A DNA stretch of 64,000 nucleotides from GBS-DC sp037442365 (GCA_037442365.1 JBBIQK010000008.1:1-64000), one strand, 5' to 3'. Numbered from the stretch's first letter, positions 1 to 8,975 are shown. The notes: generated from the letters alone by a model not told the origin. Translations and numbers: made by a program.

Positions 1-174
1 GTTTTGTTTCTCATAGTTGTGAAGATACCCCAACGGCGCTTTTTTTTTTGGTGTGTGTGAGGGGCGTCTGGGGGAAAATTGGTGGCATTCGGTCGCTTTT
101 GAACTCAAAAGCTGTACCCTTACCAGCGTTGGGAGAGGGGGTTTTTGTGTGGGGGCGGGGCGCGAAGCCTCGGG

Positions 175-180
175 TATACT
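175..180 (+). promoter_or_regulatory. -10 box TATACT
   Basis: TATACT preceded by GGG lies 21 nt before the first start codon (202). A strong ribosome binding site, AGGAGGAGAG at 191-200, sits between them. No convincing -35 box was found. The preceding 1-174 holds a T-run at 41-50 but no gene I can support. Confidence 0.55.
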
Positions 181-201
181 CTCCCCCATCAGGAGGAGAG
201 T

Positions 202-633
202 ATGCCCAGAATCGAGAAATCCATTACCATCAACGCGCCTGCGGAGAAGGTCTTCGAAGTGCTGCAGCAGGCGGAGTCGTTCGCGCAGTTTTTGCCCCAT
301 GTCAAGCAGGTGCAGGCGCTGGAGCGCACGGAAGACAGCGCCCTACTGGACTGGGAGGTGATTGCGCCTGGCGTCGGCATGCCCGTGCGCTGGAAGTCGC
401 GCCATACGATAGATGCGTCGAACTATAGCGTGCGGATGCAACCTGAGGGCGACTCGCTGGTGAAGCTGCGCGGCGAGTGGCGCGTGGCGTCCGAAGGCGC
501 GGGCAGCACCCTCATGGCGACGCTGGATTATGAGGCGAATGTGCCCCCGATGTTTGCCGCACTGGCGCAAAACGCGGTCAACACCATCATTCAGGACTGG
601 CTGAGCGGCTTCAAGCAGCGCGCGGAGGGCTGA
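202..633 (+). CDS. SRPBCC (START/COQ10-like) protein
   Basis: This encodes a 143-residue protein of the SRPBCC/polyketide-cyclase fold. Its pattern is an N-terminal strand (SITINAPAEKVFEVL), a middle of alternating strands, and a long C-terminal helix (LAQNAVNTIIQDWLSGFKQ). Family members bind hydrophobic ligands such as quinones or lipids in a helix-grip cavity. No catalytic residues can be assigned. The ATG at 202 was preferred to an upstream in-frame start because AGGAGGAGAG lies directly before it and the -10 box lies at 175. The next gene, 2 nt downstream, encodes a second protein of the same fold. The pair reads into larB and is probably one transcript. Confidence 0.8.
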   Translation: MPRIEKSITINAPAEKVFEVLQQAESFAQFLPHVKQVQALERTEDSALLDWEVIAPGVGMPVRWKSRHTIDASNYSVRMQPEGDSLVKLRGEWRVASEGAGSTLMATLDYEANVPPMFAALAQNAVNTIIQDWLSGFKQRAEG

Positions 634-635
634 CG

Positions 636-1097
636 ATGGCGCGTGTGGAGCTGGAGGCAGTCATCTGCGCCCCGCTGGAGACCGTCTACGCCGTCGCCCG
701 CGATGTAGAGGCGTTCCCGCAGTTCATGCCCGATGTCAAATCGGTGCGCATCCTCGAAAAGAGCGACGACGGCAGCCGCACGCTCACCGAGTGGGTCGCC
801 TACGCCTCGCAACTCAAGCTACAGGTCAAGTGGATCGAGGAAGACCTCTGGGATGATACGGCGCGCACATGCCGATTCCGACAGGTCAAGGGCGACTACG
901 ACCGGATGGAGGGGCTGTGGGAGTTCCTGCCGCACGCCGAGGGCGCGCTGTTTCGGAGCACGCTGGACTATGAGCTGCGCGTACCGCTGCTGGGCGCGAT
1001 TGTGCAGAAGGTGGTACATCACCTCGTCACGCAGAACCTGAAGGGCATTCTGGAGGGCGTCAAGGCGCGGGCGGAGGCGATAGCGCGTGGAGGTTGA
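636..1097 (+). CDS. SRPBCC family protein, second copy
   Basis: This 153-residue protein has the same fold as the preceding one. It begins with a strand and helix (LEAVICAPLETVYAVARDVEAFPQFM) and ends in a long helix. The phrase FPQFMPDVKSVRILE resembles the COQ10/RatA-like subgroup. It starts 2 nt after the previous stop and its end overlaps the next gene by 11 nt, so translation is likely coupled. The two neighbours are diverged paralogues rather than a recent duplication. The ligand is unknown. Confidence 0.8.
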   Translation: MARVELEAVICAPLETVYAVARDVEAFPQFMPDVKSVRILEKSDDGSRTLTEWVAYASQLKLQVKWIEEDLWDDTARTCRFRQVKGDYDRMEGLWEFLPHAEGALFRSTLDYELRVPLLGAIVQKVVHHLVTQNLKGILEGVKARAEAIARGG

Positions 1098-1845
1098 CCG
1101 ACTCAGGGCGCTGTTGGATCAGGTCGCGCAGGGCACGATGAGTGTGCAGGACGCCCTGAACGCCCTGCGCGACCTGCCCTATCAGAATCTGGAGTTCGCG
1201 CGGGTGGATCACCATCGCGCCCTGCGCAAGGGCTTCCCCGAAGTGGTCTTCTGTCAGTGTAAGACGCCCGAGCAAGTCGCCGCGATTGTGGCGCAGCTGG
1301 CGGCGCGCGGGCGCGTGCTGGCGACTCGTGCGAGCGAGGCGCACTATCAGGCAACGCAGACGCAGGTTCCCGAAGCCGTGTATCACCCGCAGGCGCGCGC
1401 GATTACGGTCGGCGCGTTCCCCGAAGTTCCCGACGCGCCCTTCGGCGTCGTGCTGGCGGCGGGCACGGCGGATATCCCCGTCGCCGAGGAGGCGGCGCTT
1501 ACCGCGCGGATGATGGGCGCGCGCGTCGAGACGCGCTACGATGTCGGCGTTGCGGGGCTGCACCGTCTGCTGGAGCACCTGCCGCTGCTGCATGGCGCGG
1601 GCGGGATTGTGGTCGTCGCGGGAATGGAGGGTGCGCTGCCCAGCGTGGTGGGCGGGCTGGTCGCCTGCCCTGTGATTGCCGTGCCGACCAGCGTCGGCTA
1701 CGGCGCGCACTTCGGCGGACTCGCGCCCCTGCTCACGATGCTCAACTCATGCGCGCCGGGCGTCGCCGTCGTCAACATCGACAACGGCTTCGGCGCGGGA
1801 TACCTCCTCGCGCGCATCCTCCAGGCGAATCCCTCCCCTCTCTAA
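1087..1845 (+). CDS. larB: LarB, nickel-pincer cofactor carboxylase/hydrolase
   Basis: The 252-residue protein matches LarB. In the known pathway LarB carboxylates the pyridinium ring of nicotinic acid adenine dinucleotide, the first step towards the nickel-pincer nucleotide cofactor of lactate racemase and relatives. Family signs are the helical N-terminus, the segment YQNLEFARVDHHRALRKGFP and a PurE-like C-terminal domain with VGVAGLHRL and GYGAHFGGLAPLLTMLNSC. The start is a GTG overlapping the previous gene by 11 nt. No larC, larE or larA lies in the window, so cofactor synthesis must be completed elsewhere or the gene is an orphan. Confidence 0.88.
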   Translation: MEVDRLRALLDQVAQGTMSVQDALNALRDLPYQNLEFARVDHHRALRKGFPEVVFCQCKTPEQVAAIVAQLAARGRVLATRASEAHYQATQTQVPEAVYHPQARAITVGAFPEVPDAPFGVVLAAGTADIPVAEEAALTARMMGARVETRYDVGVAGLHRLLEHLPLLHGAGGIVVVAGMEGALPSVVGGLVACPVIAVPTSVGYGAHFGGLAPLLTMLNSCAPGVAVVNIDNGFGAGYLLARILQANPSPL

Positions 1846-1885
1846 AAATCCGTCTTCCCTGCCGATAATTGTGCGGGGAAGTGCT

Positions 1886-3073
1886 ATGCAGACGAAGACC
1901 TATCTCGCTCCGACGAAGCTGGAGGCGCTGCTCAAAATCCGCGAGGAGCACGGCGCGGACGCGGTCATCCTGAGCGAGCGCACCGTACAGAAGGGCAGGC
2001 TCTTCAGCAAGAAGCCGATGGTGGAGATTGTGGTGGGCGTCAAAAATGAGGAGAGCGCGCCGAAAGCCGAGCCGCGCCCTGCCCCCAAAGCCGAGCCGAA
2101 AGGCATCGACGAGTACGACCCCACCCAGACCCGCCTGCGCAAGCTGGAGCGCGAAATGCAGGAAATCCGTGCGCTGGTGCAGACGATGCATGCCTACATC
2201 ACTACGGGCACAACGCCAGAGGCGGCAGACCCCGAAACCCCACCCCCTGTGATTGCCACAACTTTAGACGAGCATCCCTTGCTGCGTCCTCTGATGGCGG
2301 CGGGCGTTGAGGAGGAAGTCGCGCGTGAGTTGTTGCGGCGTGTACCCCGCCTGCCCCAGAACGCAGCGGTGGACGCCCTGCGACGCACCCTGATGGCGCG
2401 CATTCCCATCGGCGGCGCGCTGCCCCGCGAGAGCCGACACCAGCAGGTCGCCGTGCTGGTCGGTCCCACAGGCGTCGGCAAGACGACCACCATCGCCAAG
2501 CTCGCTGCTATTCACGCGCTGGACTACAATCGCAAAGTCGCCCTGCTCTCGCTGGATACCTACCGCATTGGCGCAATTCAACAGCTGCGCACCTACGCCG
2601 ACTTAATGAACCTGCCGCTGCACATCGCCACAAACGCCGACGAGGTACAGGAGGGGCTGGAACAGGTCGCGGGTTATGACCTCGTGCTGATCGACACCAT
2701 CGGGCGCGGGCAACGCGACGAGGCGCACCTGCAGGCAATGCGCGAGGCGCTGCAGCCAGTCAAAGGGGTTGTGTACCTTACGATCAGCGCGACTGTTGAT
2801 ACCGCAACCCTGCTGGACGCTGCCCAACGGTTCAGCGTTTTCGAACCCGACGCGCTCATCCTGACCAAGCTGGACGAAGCGGCGCGACTGGGCAACTGCG
2901 TCAACCTCGCTCTGCGCAGCGCACAGCCCTTCGCCTACTTCACGACGGGACAGCGCGTGCCTGAGGACATTGCCGTTGCCGACGCCCAACAGCTCGCCTG
3001 CGCCGCCCTGCGTGAGATTATGGAATGCCCTGCCCCCCAAAACCCCCTTGACAGGTCGCCTTCGAGGGTATAA
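1886..3073 (+). CDS. flhF: FlhF-type SRP-family GTPase
   Basis: This 395-residue protein has the architecture of FlhF. A conserved N-terminal segment (residues 1-60, MQTKTYLAPTKLEALLKIRE) is followed by a charged, proline-rich linker (about 60-120) and a C-terminal SRP54/FtsY-like NG GTPase domain (about 140-390). GTPase motifs are GPTGVGKTTT (from residue 193), DTYRIGAIQQL, DTIGRGQRD and TKLDE. FlhF normally places polar flagella, yet no flagellar gene is present here. The nearest motility gene is pilT on the other strand. The ATG at 1886 is used because the upstream extension is a low-complexity shadow of larB. The last codons overlap the promoter of the following tRNA. Confidence 0.85.
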   Translation: MQTKTYLAPTKLEALLKIREEHGADAVILSERTVQKGRLFSKKPMVEIVVGVKNEESAPKAEPRPAPKAEPKGIDEYDPTQTRLRKLEREMQEIRALVQTMHAYITTGTTPEAADPETPPPVIATTLDEHPLLRPLMAAGVEEEVARELLRRVPRLPQNAAVDALRRTLMARIPIGGALPRESRHQQVAVLVGPTGVGKTTTIAKLAAIHALDYNRKVALLSLDTYRIGAIQQLRTYADLMNLPLHIATNADEVQEGLEQVAGYDLVLIDTIGRGQRDEAHLQAMREALQPVKGVVYLTISATVDTATLLDAAQRFSVFEPDALILTKLDEAARLGNCVNLALRSAQPFAYFTTGQRVPEDIAVADAQQLACAALREIMECPAPQNPLDRSPSRV

Positions 3074-3074
3074 T
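3048..3074 (+). promoter_or_regulatory. tRNA promoter, TTGACA / TATAAT
   Basis: A perfect -35 box (TTGACA, 3048-3053) and perfect -10 box (TATAAT, 3069-3074) are separated by 15 nt, slightly shorter than usual. The -10 is preceded by GGG. The TAA inside the -10 box is the stop codon of the flhF-type gene, so promoter and gene end overlap. Confidence 0.75.
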
Positions 3075-3083
3075 TAGGGGCGT

Positions 3084-3158
3084 GCGGGAGTAGCTCAGGG
3101 GTAGAGCATCGGCCTCCCATGCCGAGGGTCGCGGGTTCGAATCCCGTCTCCCGCTCCA
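3084..3158 (+). tRNA. tRNA-Gly(CCC)
   Basis: A full cloverleaf can be drawn. The acceptor stem is GCGGGAG (3084-3090) with CTCCCGC (3148-3154). The D arm is TAGCTCAGGGGTAGAGCA. The anticodon stem TCGGC/GCCGA holds loop CTCCCAT, giving anticodon CCC. The T arm is GCGGGTTCGAATCCCGT. Discriminator T and an encoded CCA end at 3158. A consensus promoter lies 10 nt upstream. Confidence 0.97.
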
Positions 3159-3176
3159 GTTTTTTCGCCAATGCCC

Positions 3177-3677
3177 TCACGACGATGCTCCCGAAGACAC
3201 ACGCCGCCTGCTGGGGCGAACGCTCCAGCCGACTGCCCAGCCAACCGCAAACGCCGCCCCACCCACAAGCCCATACGCCCGAATCAGCGTCGGCGCCGCT
3301 ATATCCCACGCGCGATAGCGCCACATCTCCGCATACAGCAGCAAGAGCGCGTAGGCGGCGGGGGGCGTCGCCAGCAAATACAGTGCGCCGCCCAGCAGCG
3401 GCAGCCATCTGCCGCGCGCCCGCAGCAGTCCCAGCGCAAGCGTCGCGGGCAGACCGAACAGCGCTGTCGCCACAATCGGCGCAGCGTTGAACGCCCCCAG
3501 CGCGTACCAGTGTTTCAGGTCGTTCAGAGTGGGAGAATAGCCCTGCACGCTCCAGAACGCGCTGAGCCAGAGGGGAAATATCAGCCAGAAAAGCGCGCCC
3601 CCACCCAACACACGCGCCAGCAACCCGACCACGACGCCTGCCGCGCGGCACAGACGCGCTCTACTCCCGCTTGCCAC
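3177..3677 (-). CDS. Hypothetical membrane protein
   Basis: This 166-residue protein is not recognised. It has about four hydrophobic segments (for example VVVGLLARVLGGGALFWLIF and LLGGALYLLATPPAAYALLL) separated by short loops and ends in an Arg/Ser-rich tail, so it is very likely an inner-membrane protein. Its start overlaps the end of the preceding 65-residue gene by 17 nt. It is the last gene of the minus-strand run that begins with the pilT operon and includes ruvC. No functional residues can be assigned. Confidence 0.6.
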   Translation of the reverse strand: MASGSRARLCRAAGVVVGLLARVLGGGALFWLIFPLWLSAFWSVQGYSPTLNDLKHWYALGAFNAAPIVATALFGLPATLALGLLRARGRWLPLLGGALYLLATPPAAYALLLLYAEMWRYRAWDIAAPTLIRAYGLVGGAAFAVGWAVGWSVRPSRRRVSSGASS

Positions 3678-3858
3678 GCTTGTGTTCCTCTTGCAGGCGA
3701 TAGAGTTCCATCAGTGCGGAAAACGGGTCCAGCGGATTGTTGGCGCGTTCCTCATCCAGCTCGGCAATACGGGCGTTGATTGCCTGCACGCGCCGATACG
3801 CCCAGTAGCCCAGCAGACCAATGATCGCGAGGCACACTAGCACGAAGGGCACATTCAT
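3661..3858 (-). CDS. Small membrane-anchored protein
   Basis: A 65-residue protein with one N-terminal transmembrane segment (VPFVLVCLAIIGLLGYWAYR) and a charged, probably coiled-coil cytoplasmic tail. Its start codon overlaps the ruvC stop as ATGA, which suggests translational coupling. I do not recognise a family. Single-span proteins with a short charged tail in this position are often envelope or division accessory proteins, but nothing here proves that. Confidence 0.65.
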   Translation of the reverse strand: MNVPFVLVCLAIIGLLGYWAYRRVQAINARIAELDEERANNPLDPFSALMELYRLQEEHKRGKRE

Positions 3859-4352
3859 GGCGTCCCCCGAACCAGCTGGTTCATGGCGGCGTGGTGCGCG
3901 TGGCAGATGGCGATTGCCAGCGCGTCTGCGGCGTCGTCAGGCTTCGGGACGGTTTCCAGCCCCAGCAGGCGCTGCACCATCGTCTGCACCTGCTTTTTGT
4001 CCGCGCCGCCATAGCCCGTCACCGCTTGCTTGACCTGCAGGGGGGTGTATTCGCGCCATTCGATGCCCTGCTCCGCCGCGACCAGCAGCGCAATCCCTGC
4101 CGCGCGTGCGACGGCAATCGCCGTGCGCCGATTCGTCTGGAACAACAGCTGCTCGGTCGCCAGCGCGTCGGGCTGGTAGGTCTCACACAGGGCGTGCAAG
4201 CCGCGATAGAGCTGCAGCAGCCGTTCGTGCGCAGGGTCGGTTTTGGGCGTCTCCAGCACGCCACAGGCAAGGGCGCGGTAGCGGTTGCCCGTCTTTTCCA
4301 GCACGCCATAGCCCATCGTCGCCGTTCCCGGATCAACGCCCAGAATAATCAT
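3855..4352 (-). CDS. ruvC: Holliday junction endonuclease RuvC
   Basis: RuvC resolves Holliday junctions made during recombinational repair. The 165-residue protein starts with MIILGVDPGTATMGYG, carrying the first catalytic Asp. It continues with the ATEQLLFQ segment (catalytic Glu) and ends with PDDAADALAIAICHAH, the usual Asp-rich C-terminal active-site motif. Length is normal. It follows pilT by 43 nt on the same strand and overlaps the next small gene by 4 nt. The ruvA and ruvB genes are not in the window. Confidence 0.96.
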   Translation of the reverse strand: MIILGVDPGTATMGYGVLEKTGNRYRALACGVLETPKTDPAHERLLQLYRGLHALCETYQPDALATEQLLFQTNRRTAIAVARAAGIALLVAAEQGIEWREYTPLQVKQAVTGYGGADKKQVQTMVQRLLGLETVPKPDDAADALAIAICHAHHAAMNQLVRGTP

Positions 4353-4395
4353 ACGCAGAGGGGGCGCGACGACGCCTCGCCGCCGCGCCGAGAGA

Positions 4396-5484
4396 TTACA
4401 TCCGTCGCAGCATCTGACGCAGCTCAGAGTGGATGCCCGCGTAGTTCATCGCATCTTCGGGCGTAATGAGCTGCTTCTGCACATAGCGGTACAGGCACTG
4501 GTTCATCGTGCGCATGCCCCAGTGTTCGCCTTCGCGAATCGCGTGATAAATCTCGCCGATGTGCCCATCTTCGATCATCTTCTCGACGGTGGGGGTGTTA
4601 ATCATAATCTCCACCGCCGCGATGCGTCCCTGACCACCCACGCGCGGCACCAGCTTCTGCGCGACAATCCCGCGCAGGGTGTTCGCCAGACGCTGTAGAA
4701 TGTGCTTCTTCTCGTCGGGCGGAAACATGTTCACGATACGGTCCATCGTCTCATATGCACTGGGCGTGTGGACGGTGGAGAACACGAGGTGCCCTGTCTC
4801 GGCGGCTTGCATACAGGCGTGCATCGTCTCCACATCACGCATCTCGCCGATGAGGATGATGTCGGGGCTTTCGCGCACGACCGAGCGCATCGCGTCGATA
4901 AAGGATTCCGTATCGATCCCCACCTCGCGCTGGCTCACGATGGAGAGCTTGTCGTTATGCACGAACTCGATGGGGTCTTCGATGGTCACGATGTGCCCGC
5001 GGCGCGTCTCGTTGATGAGGTCAATCATCGCCGCCAGCGAGGTGGACTTGCCCGAACCTGTCGGTCCCGTCACCAGCACCAGTCCCTGTCGGTACTGAGT
5101 GAGACCTGCCAGCACGCGAGGGATTTCAGGCTCCTCGGGCCAGAGTTCTTCCAGCTTCCAGTGCTGCAGCGGGATCAAGCGAAACACGCCCGCCACGGTC
5201 TGTCGCTGCATATAGACATTGGCGCGGATTCGGCACACGCCCTCCACCGTGAACGCGAGGTCGATCGCCAGACGGTGTTCGAACTTGGCGACCTGTTCGT
5301 GGCTCATGTGTGAGAAGCACAGGTCGCGCGACTGGCTCGGCTTGAGCGGTTCAAGGGCTTGCTCAAAAGGGGTGATTTTCCCGTGCAGGCGCATCACAGG
5401 GCGCGCGCCCGCTTTGATGAAAATATCCGATGCGCGCAGTTCATACGCGGTTCTAATCAGATCGTCTAAGGTGTAATCCAGCAT
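4396..5484 (-). CDS. pilT: Type IV pilus retraction ATPase PilT
   Basis: PilT is the hexameric secretion-superfamily ATPase that retracts type IV pili. The 362-residue protein has the N-terminal PAS-like region (ASDIFIKAGARPVMRLHGK), Walker A GPTGSGKS at residues 140-147, the Asp box TIEDPIEF, Walker B IILIGEMRD and a His box (TGHLVFSTVHT). The ATG at 5484 is preceded by AGGAGG at the correct distance; a longer in-frame extension runs through the neighbouring gene and was rejected. It lies 14 nt downstream of a secreted-protein gene in the same operon. The retraction motif AIRNLIRE typical of classical PilT appears changed (YHAIREGEHWGM). Confidence 0.93.
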   Translation of the reverse strand: MLDYTLDDLIRTAYELRASDIFIKAGARPVMRLHGKITPFEQALEPLKPSQSRDLCFSHMSHEQVAKFEHRLAIDLAFTVEGVCRIRANVYMQRQTVAGVFRLIPLQHWKLEELWPEEPEIPRVLAGLTQYRQGLVLVTGPTGSGKSTSLAAMIDLINETRRGHIVTIEDPIEFVHNDKLSIVSQREVGIDTESFIDAMRSVVRESPDIILIGEMRDVETMHACMQAAETGHLVFSTVHTPSAYETMDRIVNMFPPDEKKHILQRLANTLRGIVAQKLVPRVGGQGRIAAVEIMINTPTVEKMIEDGHIGEIYHAIREGEHWGMRTMNQCLYRYVQKQLITPEDAMNYAGIHSELRQMLRRM

Positions 5485-5498
5485 AAAAACGCCTCCTG

Positions 5499-6224
5499 CT
5501 ACATTTCTGTTTCTGGTTGGACGGGAGATGCGCCCGTTTGTCGCTTGAGAAGCTTCGAGGTCGCCCAGAAGATCCCTGCCCCCACCAGCAGCGCGGTGAG
5601 CAGAATTAACAGCACCAGTCCCCCCAGCGGCGGGCGCGGGGCGGGCGCCGAAGGGGTCGCTGCCTGCGGTTGCGGCTTGGGACGCTTGAGCGGGATTTCC
5701 AGCACGGCTGGGTCGGGCGTGTAAATGTTCAGCACGGTGCGCCACACGGTCGGCTGCGCGTCTGTCCACATCTGCAGGTGCGGTGTGCCATACTGGAAGT
5801 AGCCTGCGTACTCGGTCTTGTTCGGCAGCAGCACATAGACATGCACCACGGGCAAATCGGCGAAGGTACGCGCCAGCGGCGTGAGGTTCACCGTGCCCTC
5901 CTTGAGATTCACCAGACCGCTGGCGGCGAAACTGGCGACGGTGAACCGTTCGTTGGGCTTGGGGTTCGCCGCAAGCGTATCGTCGCCAATCTCCACCCCT
6001 GCCACGGGACGCTCGCTCCACTGCGTAAACCGCTGAATGCGCTCCTGCACCGTGTTGTGAGGCAGGCGTGTGCGGAAGGTCCACGAAATCGGGTGCGAAC
6101 CGTCGGGAAGCGCCTGAATCACCACCACCACATCGGGGGCGCGCGACAGGTCGGGCGACGCGCCGCCCTGCGCCAGACCGACGCTCACCAGTAGCCAGCC
6201 AAGCCAGACGAGTACCCGCCGCAC
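5499..6224 (-). CDS. Exported protein with C-terminal membrane anchor
   Basis: This 241-residue protein is not assigned to a family. It has an N-terminal signal peptide (VLVWLGWLLVSVGLAQG), a soluble region of about 170 residues rich in beta-strand-like segments, a proline/alanine-rich spacer (PQPQAATPSAPAPRPP) and a C-terminal transmembrane helix followed by basic residues. The body therefore faces the periplasm. It begins with GTG, 8 nt after a perfect TATAAT, so its mRNA is probably leaderless. It heads the operon containing pilT and ruvC, which makes a role near the pilus plausible but unproven. Confidence 0.7.
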   Translation of the reverse strand: MRRVLVWLGWLLVSVGLAQGGASPDLSRAPDVVVVIQALPDGSHPISWTFRTRLPHNTVQERIQRFTQWSERPVAGVEIGDDTLAANPKPNERFTVASFAASGLVNLKEGTVNLTPLARTFADLPVVHVYVLLPNKTEYAGYFQYGTPHLQMWTDAQPTVWRTVLNIYTPDPAVLEIPLKRPKPQPQAATPSAPAPRPPLGGLVLLILLTALLVGAGIFWATSKLLKRQTGASPVQPETEM

Positions 6225-6232
6225 GATACCGC

Positions 6233-6238
6233 ATTATA
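6233..6238 (-). promoter_or_regulatory. -10 box TATAAT (leaderless operon start)
   Basis: GGGTATAAT on the minus strand ends 8 nt before the GTG start at 6224, so transcription should begin at or next to the start codon. No -35 hexamer is evident. It is divergent from the ribBA promoter 33 nt away. Confidence 0.7.
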
Positions 6239-6271
6239 CCCTAATCGGAAATGCCAGGCCGCCCTCTGAGG

Positions 6272-6277
6272 TATAAT
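6272..6277 (+). promoter_or_regulatory. -10 box TATAAT (ribBA, leaderless)
   Basis: GGTATAAT ends 8 nt before the ribBA ATG at 6286. There is no room for a Shine-Dalgarno site or an FMN riboswitch between promoter and gene. Confidence 0.75.
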
Positions 6278-6285
6278 TTCGCGGG

Positions 6286-7563
<1,278 letters not shown>

Positions 7564-7571
7564 GCGCAGTG

Positions 7572-7850
7572 CTACCGGTATCGGTAGGCTCGTAGAATCG
7601 GGTACAGCCCATGAAACGTTATCTGGAACCCTATGAGCGCCCACGCTGCTACCAGCTCCCGTGCAAGCCTGCCCTGTTCACTTGAGAGAAAGACCCCGTA
7701 GACTCCGAAGATGGCGAAGATTCCGAGCGCAACTCCCCACATGCTTGAGATTCGTCCCCGGCGGGTCATCACGCGCGAATCGAGGTAGACTGAAACAGCC
7801 TCAATCACTATCCCTGCCCAGAGCAGCGTGTAGAAAACATAGTGTATCAT
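7572..7850 (-). CDS. Small three-helix membrane protein
   Basis: A 92-residue protein with three predicted membrane segments (VFYTLLWAGIVIEAVSVYL, WGVALGIFAIFGVYGVFL and ELVAAWALIGFQITFHGLY) and a short basic C-terminus. I do not recognise a family. It starts 8 nt after the stop of the glycerol-1-phosphate dehydrogenase-like gene on the same strand, so the two are probably co-transcribed. It ends 8 nt from the convergent ribBA stop. Confidence 0.6.
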   Translation of the reverse strand: MIHYVFYTLLWAGIVIEAVSVYLDSRVMTRRGRISSMWGVALGIFAIFGVYGVFLSSEQGRLARELVAAWALIGFQITFHGLYPILRAYRYR

Positions 7851-7858
7851 AGTTTAAG

Positions 7859-8869
7859 TTATCCAATCTGCACCCACTCCAGCGCGGCGTCGGCGTGTGC
7901 AGGCGTCAGCTCGAGGGCGGTCAGCACAGTGTAAGGTAGCCCCTCCTCACAGGCGTAGTCGGGCGCGTGCAGGAGGGCGCGCCGTATCGCCGCCGCGCCT
8001 GCCTCGTCGAGAATCGCACGGTACTCCACCCCGCAGGCGTTGGCGAGGGCGAGTAGTTCGTCGCGCGCGTTCCCCTGCAGGTGCGCCATCAGCAGCGCGC
8101 ATAGCGTCACTGCTGCGCCGTGCAGGTAGATCCGCCCCGTGAGGTACTCCAGCGTATACAGCAAGTGATGCTCTGACCCCTCTTCAGGGCGGCTGCTGCC
8201 CACCTGCAGGCACAGATACACCTCCTCGCAGAACAGCTCCGTCAGCAGGCGCATACCTGCGTCGCTCACGGCGTATATCTCCGCGCTCCCTGCGCGCAGG
8301 CGTTCCAGCAGCGCCGCGCTCTGCTGGGCGATTGCAGCGTCGTAGGGCTCACCTCGGTGTTCATGCGCCAGCCGCCAGTCGTACAGCGCAGTGTGAATCG
8401 ACAGGATGTCGCCCACGCCCCCTCGATTGAGATGTGCGGGCGCGGTGCGGATGAGATCCGCGTCAATCAGAATTGCTTCAGGCGCGACATGCCCCGTGTA
8501 GTGAATGCGTCCCTCACGGCGCACCGCCGCCGAGTCGGTGAACGGCGCGTCAACCGTGAGCGCGCTGGGAACCAGGATCAGTGGCAGCCCCGTGCGCCAC
8601 GCGAGGTACTTCGCCGTGTCCATCGCCGTGCCGCCCCCCAGCCCCACGATGCGTTCCACCCCGTCCAGCGTTTCGGGCGTGTGCAGCAGGGTATCCAGAA
8701 CGCGGGCGTCGAGGCTCTCCGCGCGCGCCAGACTGCGCGGGTTCGCCATCAACCACTGCCGCACCGCAAACCACGCCTGCGGATCAACCACCAACAGGCT
8801 CGCCTCCAGCAACGGATTGAGGCTGGCGACGCTCTCGAACCGTACCCACTGGATTGGATGCATGCGCAC
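7859..8869 (-). CDS. Glycerol-1-phosphate dehydrogenase family (AraM/EgsA-like)
   Basis: The 336-residue protein belongs to the iron-type alcohol dehydrogenase superfamily, in the branch that reduces dihydroxyacetone phosphate to sn-glycerol 1-phosphate. Visible signs are the nucleotide-binding loop GLGGGTAMDTAKYLAWRTG, LPLILVPSALTVDAPFTDSA, and the metal-binding Asp/His in RGGVGDILSIHTALYDW plus later His residues. Archaea use this enzyme for their lipids; the Bacillus homologue AraM makes heptaprenylglyceryl phosphate. The GTG at 8869 lies 6 nt after TATAGT and is chosen as a leaderless start; ATG at 8863 is the alternative. A related role in sugar or polyol reduction cannot be excluded. 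Confidence 0.78.
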   Translation of the reverse strand: MRMHPIQWVRFESVASLNPLLEASLLVVDPQAWFAVRQWLMANPRSLARAESLDARVLDTLLHTPETLDGVERIVGLGGGTAMDTAKYLAWRTGLPLILVPSALTVDAPFTDSAAVRREGRIHYTGHVAPEAILIDADLIRTAPAHLNRGGVGDILSIHTALYDWRLAHEHRGEPYDAAIAQQSAALLERLRAGSAEIYAVSDAGMRLLTELFCEEVYLCLQVGSSRPEEGSEHHLLYTLEYLTGRIYLHGAAVTLCALLMAHLQGNARDELLALANACGVEYRAILDEAGAAAIRRALLHAPDYACEEGLPYTVLTALELTPAHADAALEWVQIG

Positions 8870-8875
8870 GGGGGA

Positions 8876-8881
8876 ACTATA
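8876..8881 (-). promoter_or_regulatory. -10 box TATAGT
   Basis: GGTATAGT on the minus strand ends 6 nt before a GTG at 8869 that is in frame with the dehydrogenase. No Shine-Dalgarno site separates them, which points to a leaderless mRNA. Confidence 0.6.
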
Positions 8882-8975
8882 CCTGACTTTCCGCCGAGAT
8901 TGAGCATGGACTGCTTCATCGCCTGGCACAAAAGTTGCTGTGAGCTAACTGCGCCTATGCGCAGAGGAGAAAACT

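Noticed and set aside
1..174. Possible gene or terminator at the left edge
   Set aside because: A T-run at 41-50 has no stem before it, and short frames here lack start signals or protein-like composition.
4396..6234. A single 612-residue open frame extending pilT upstream
   Set aside because: The first 250 residues are Arg/Ala-rich and are the out-of-frame shadow of the exported-protein gene at 5499-6224. PilT homology and AGGAGG place the start at 5484.
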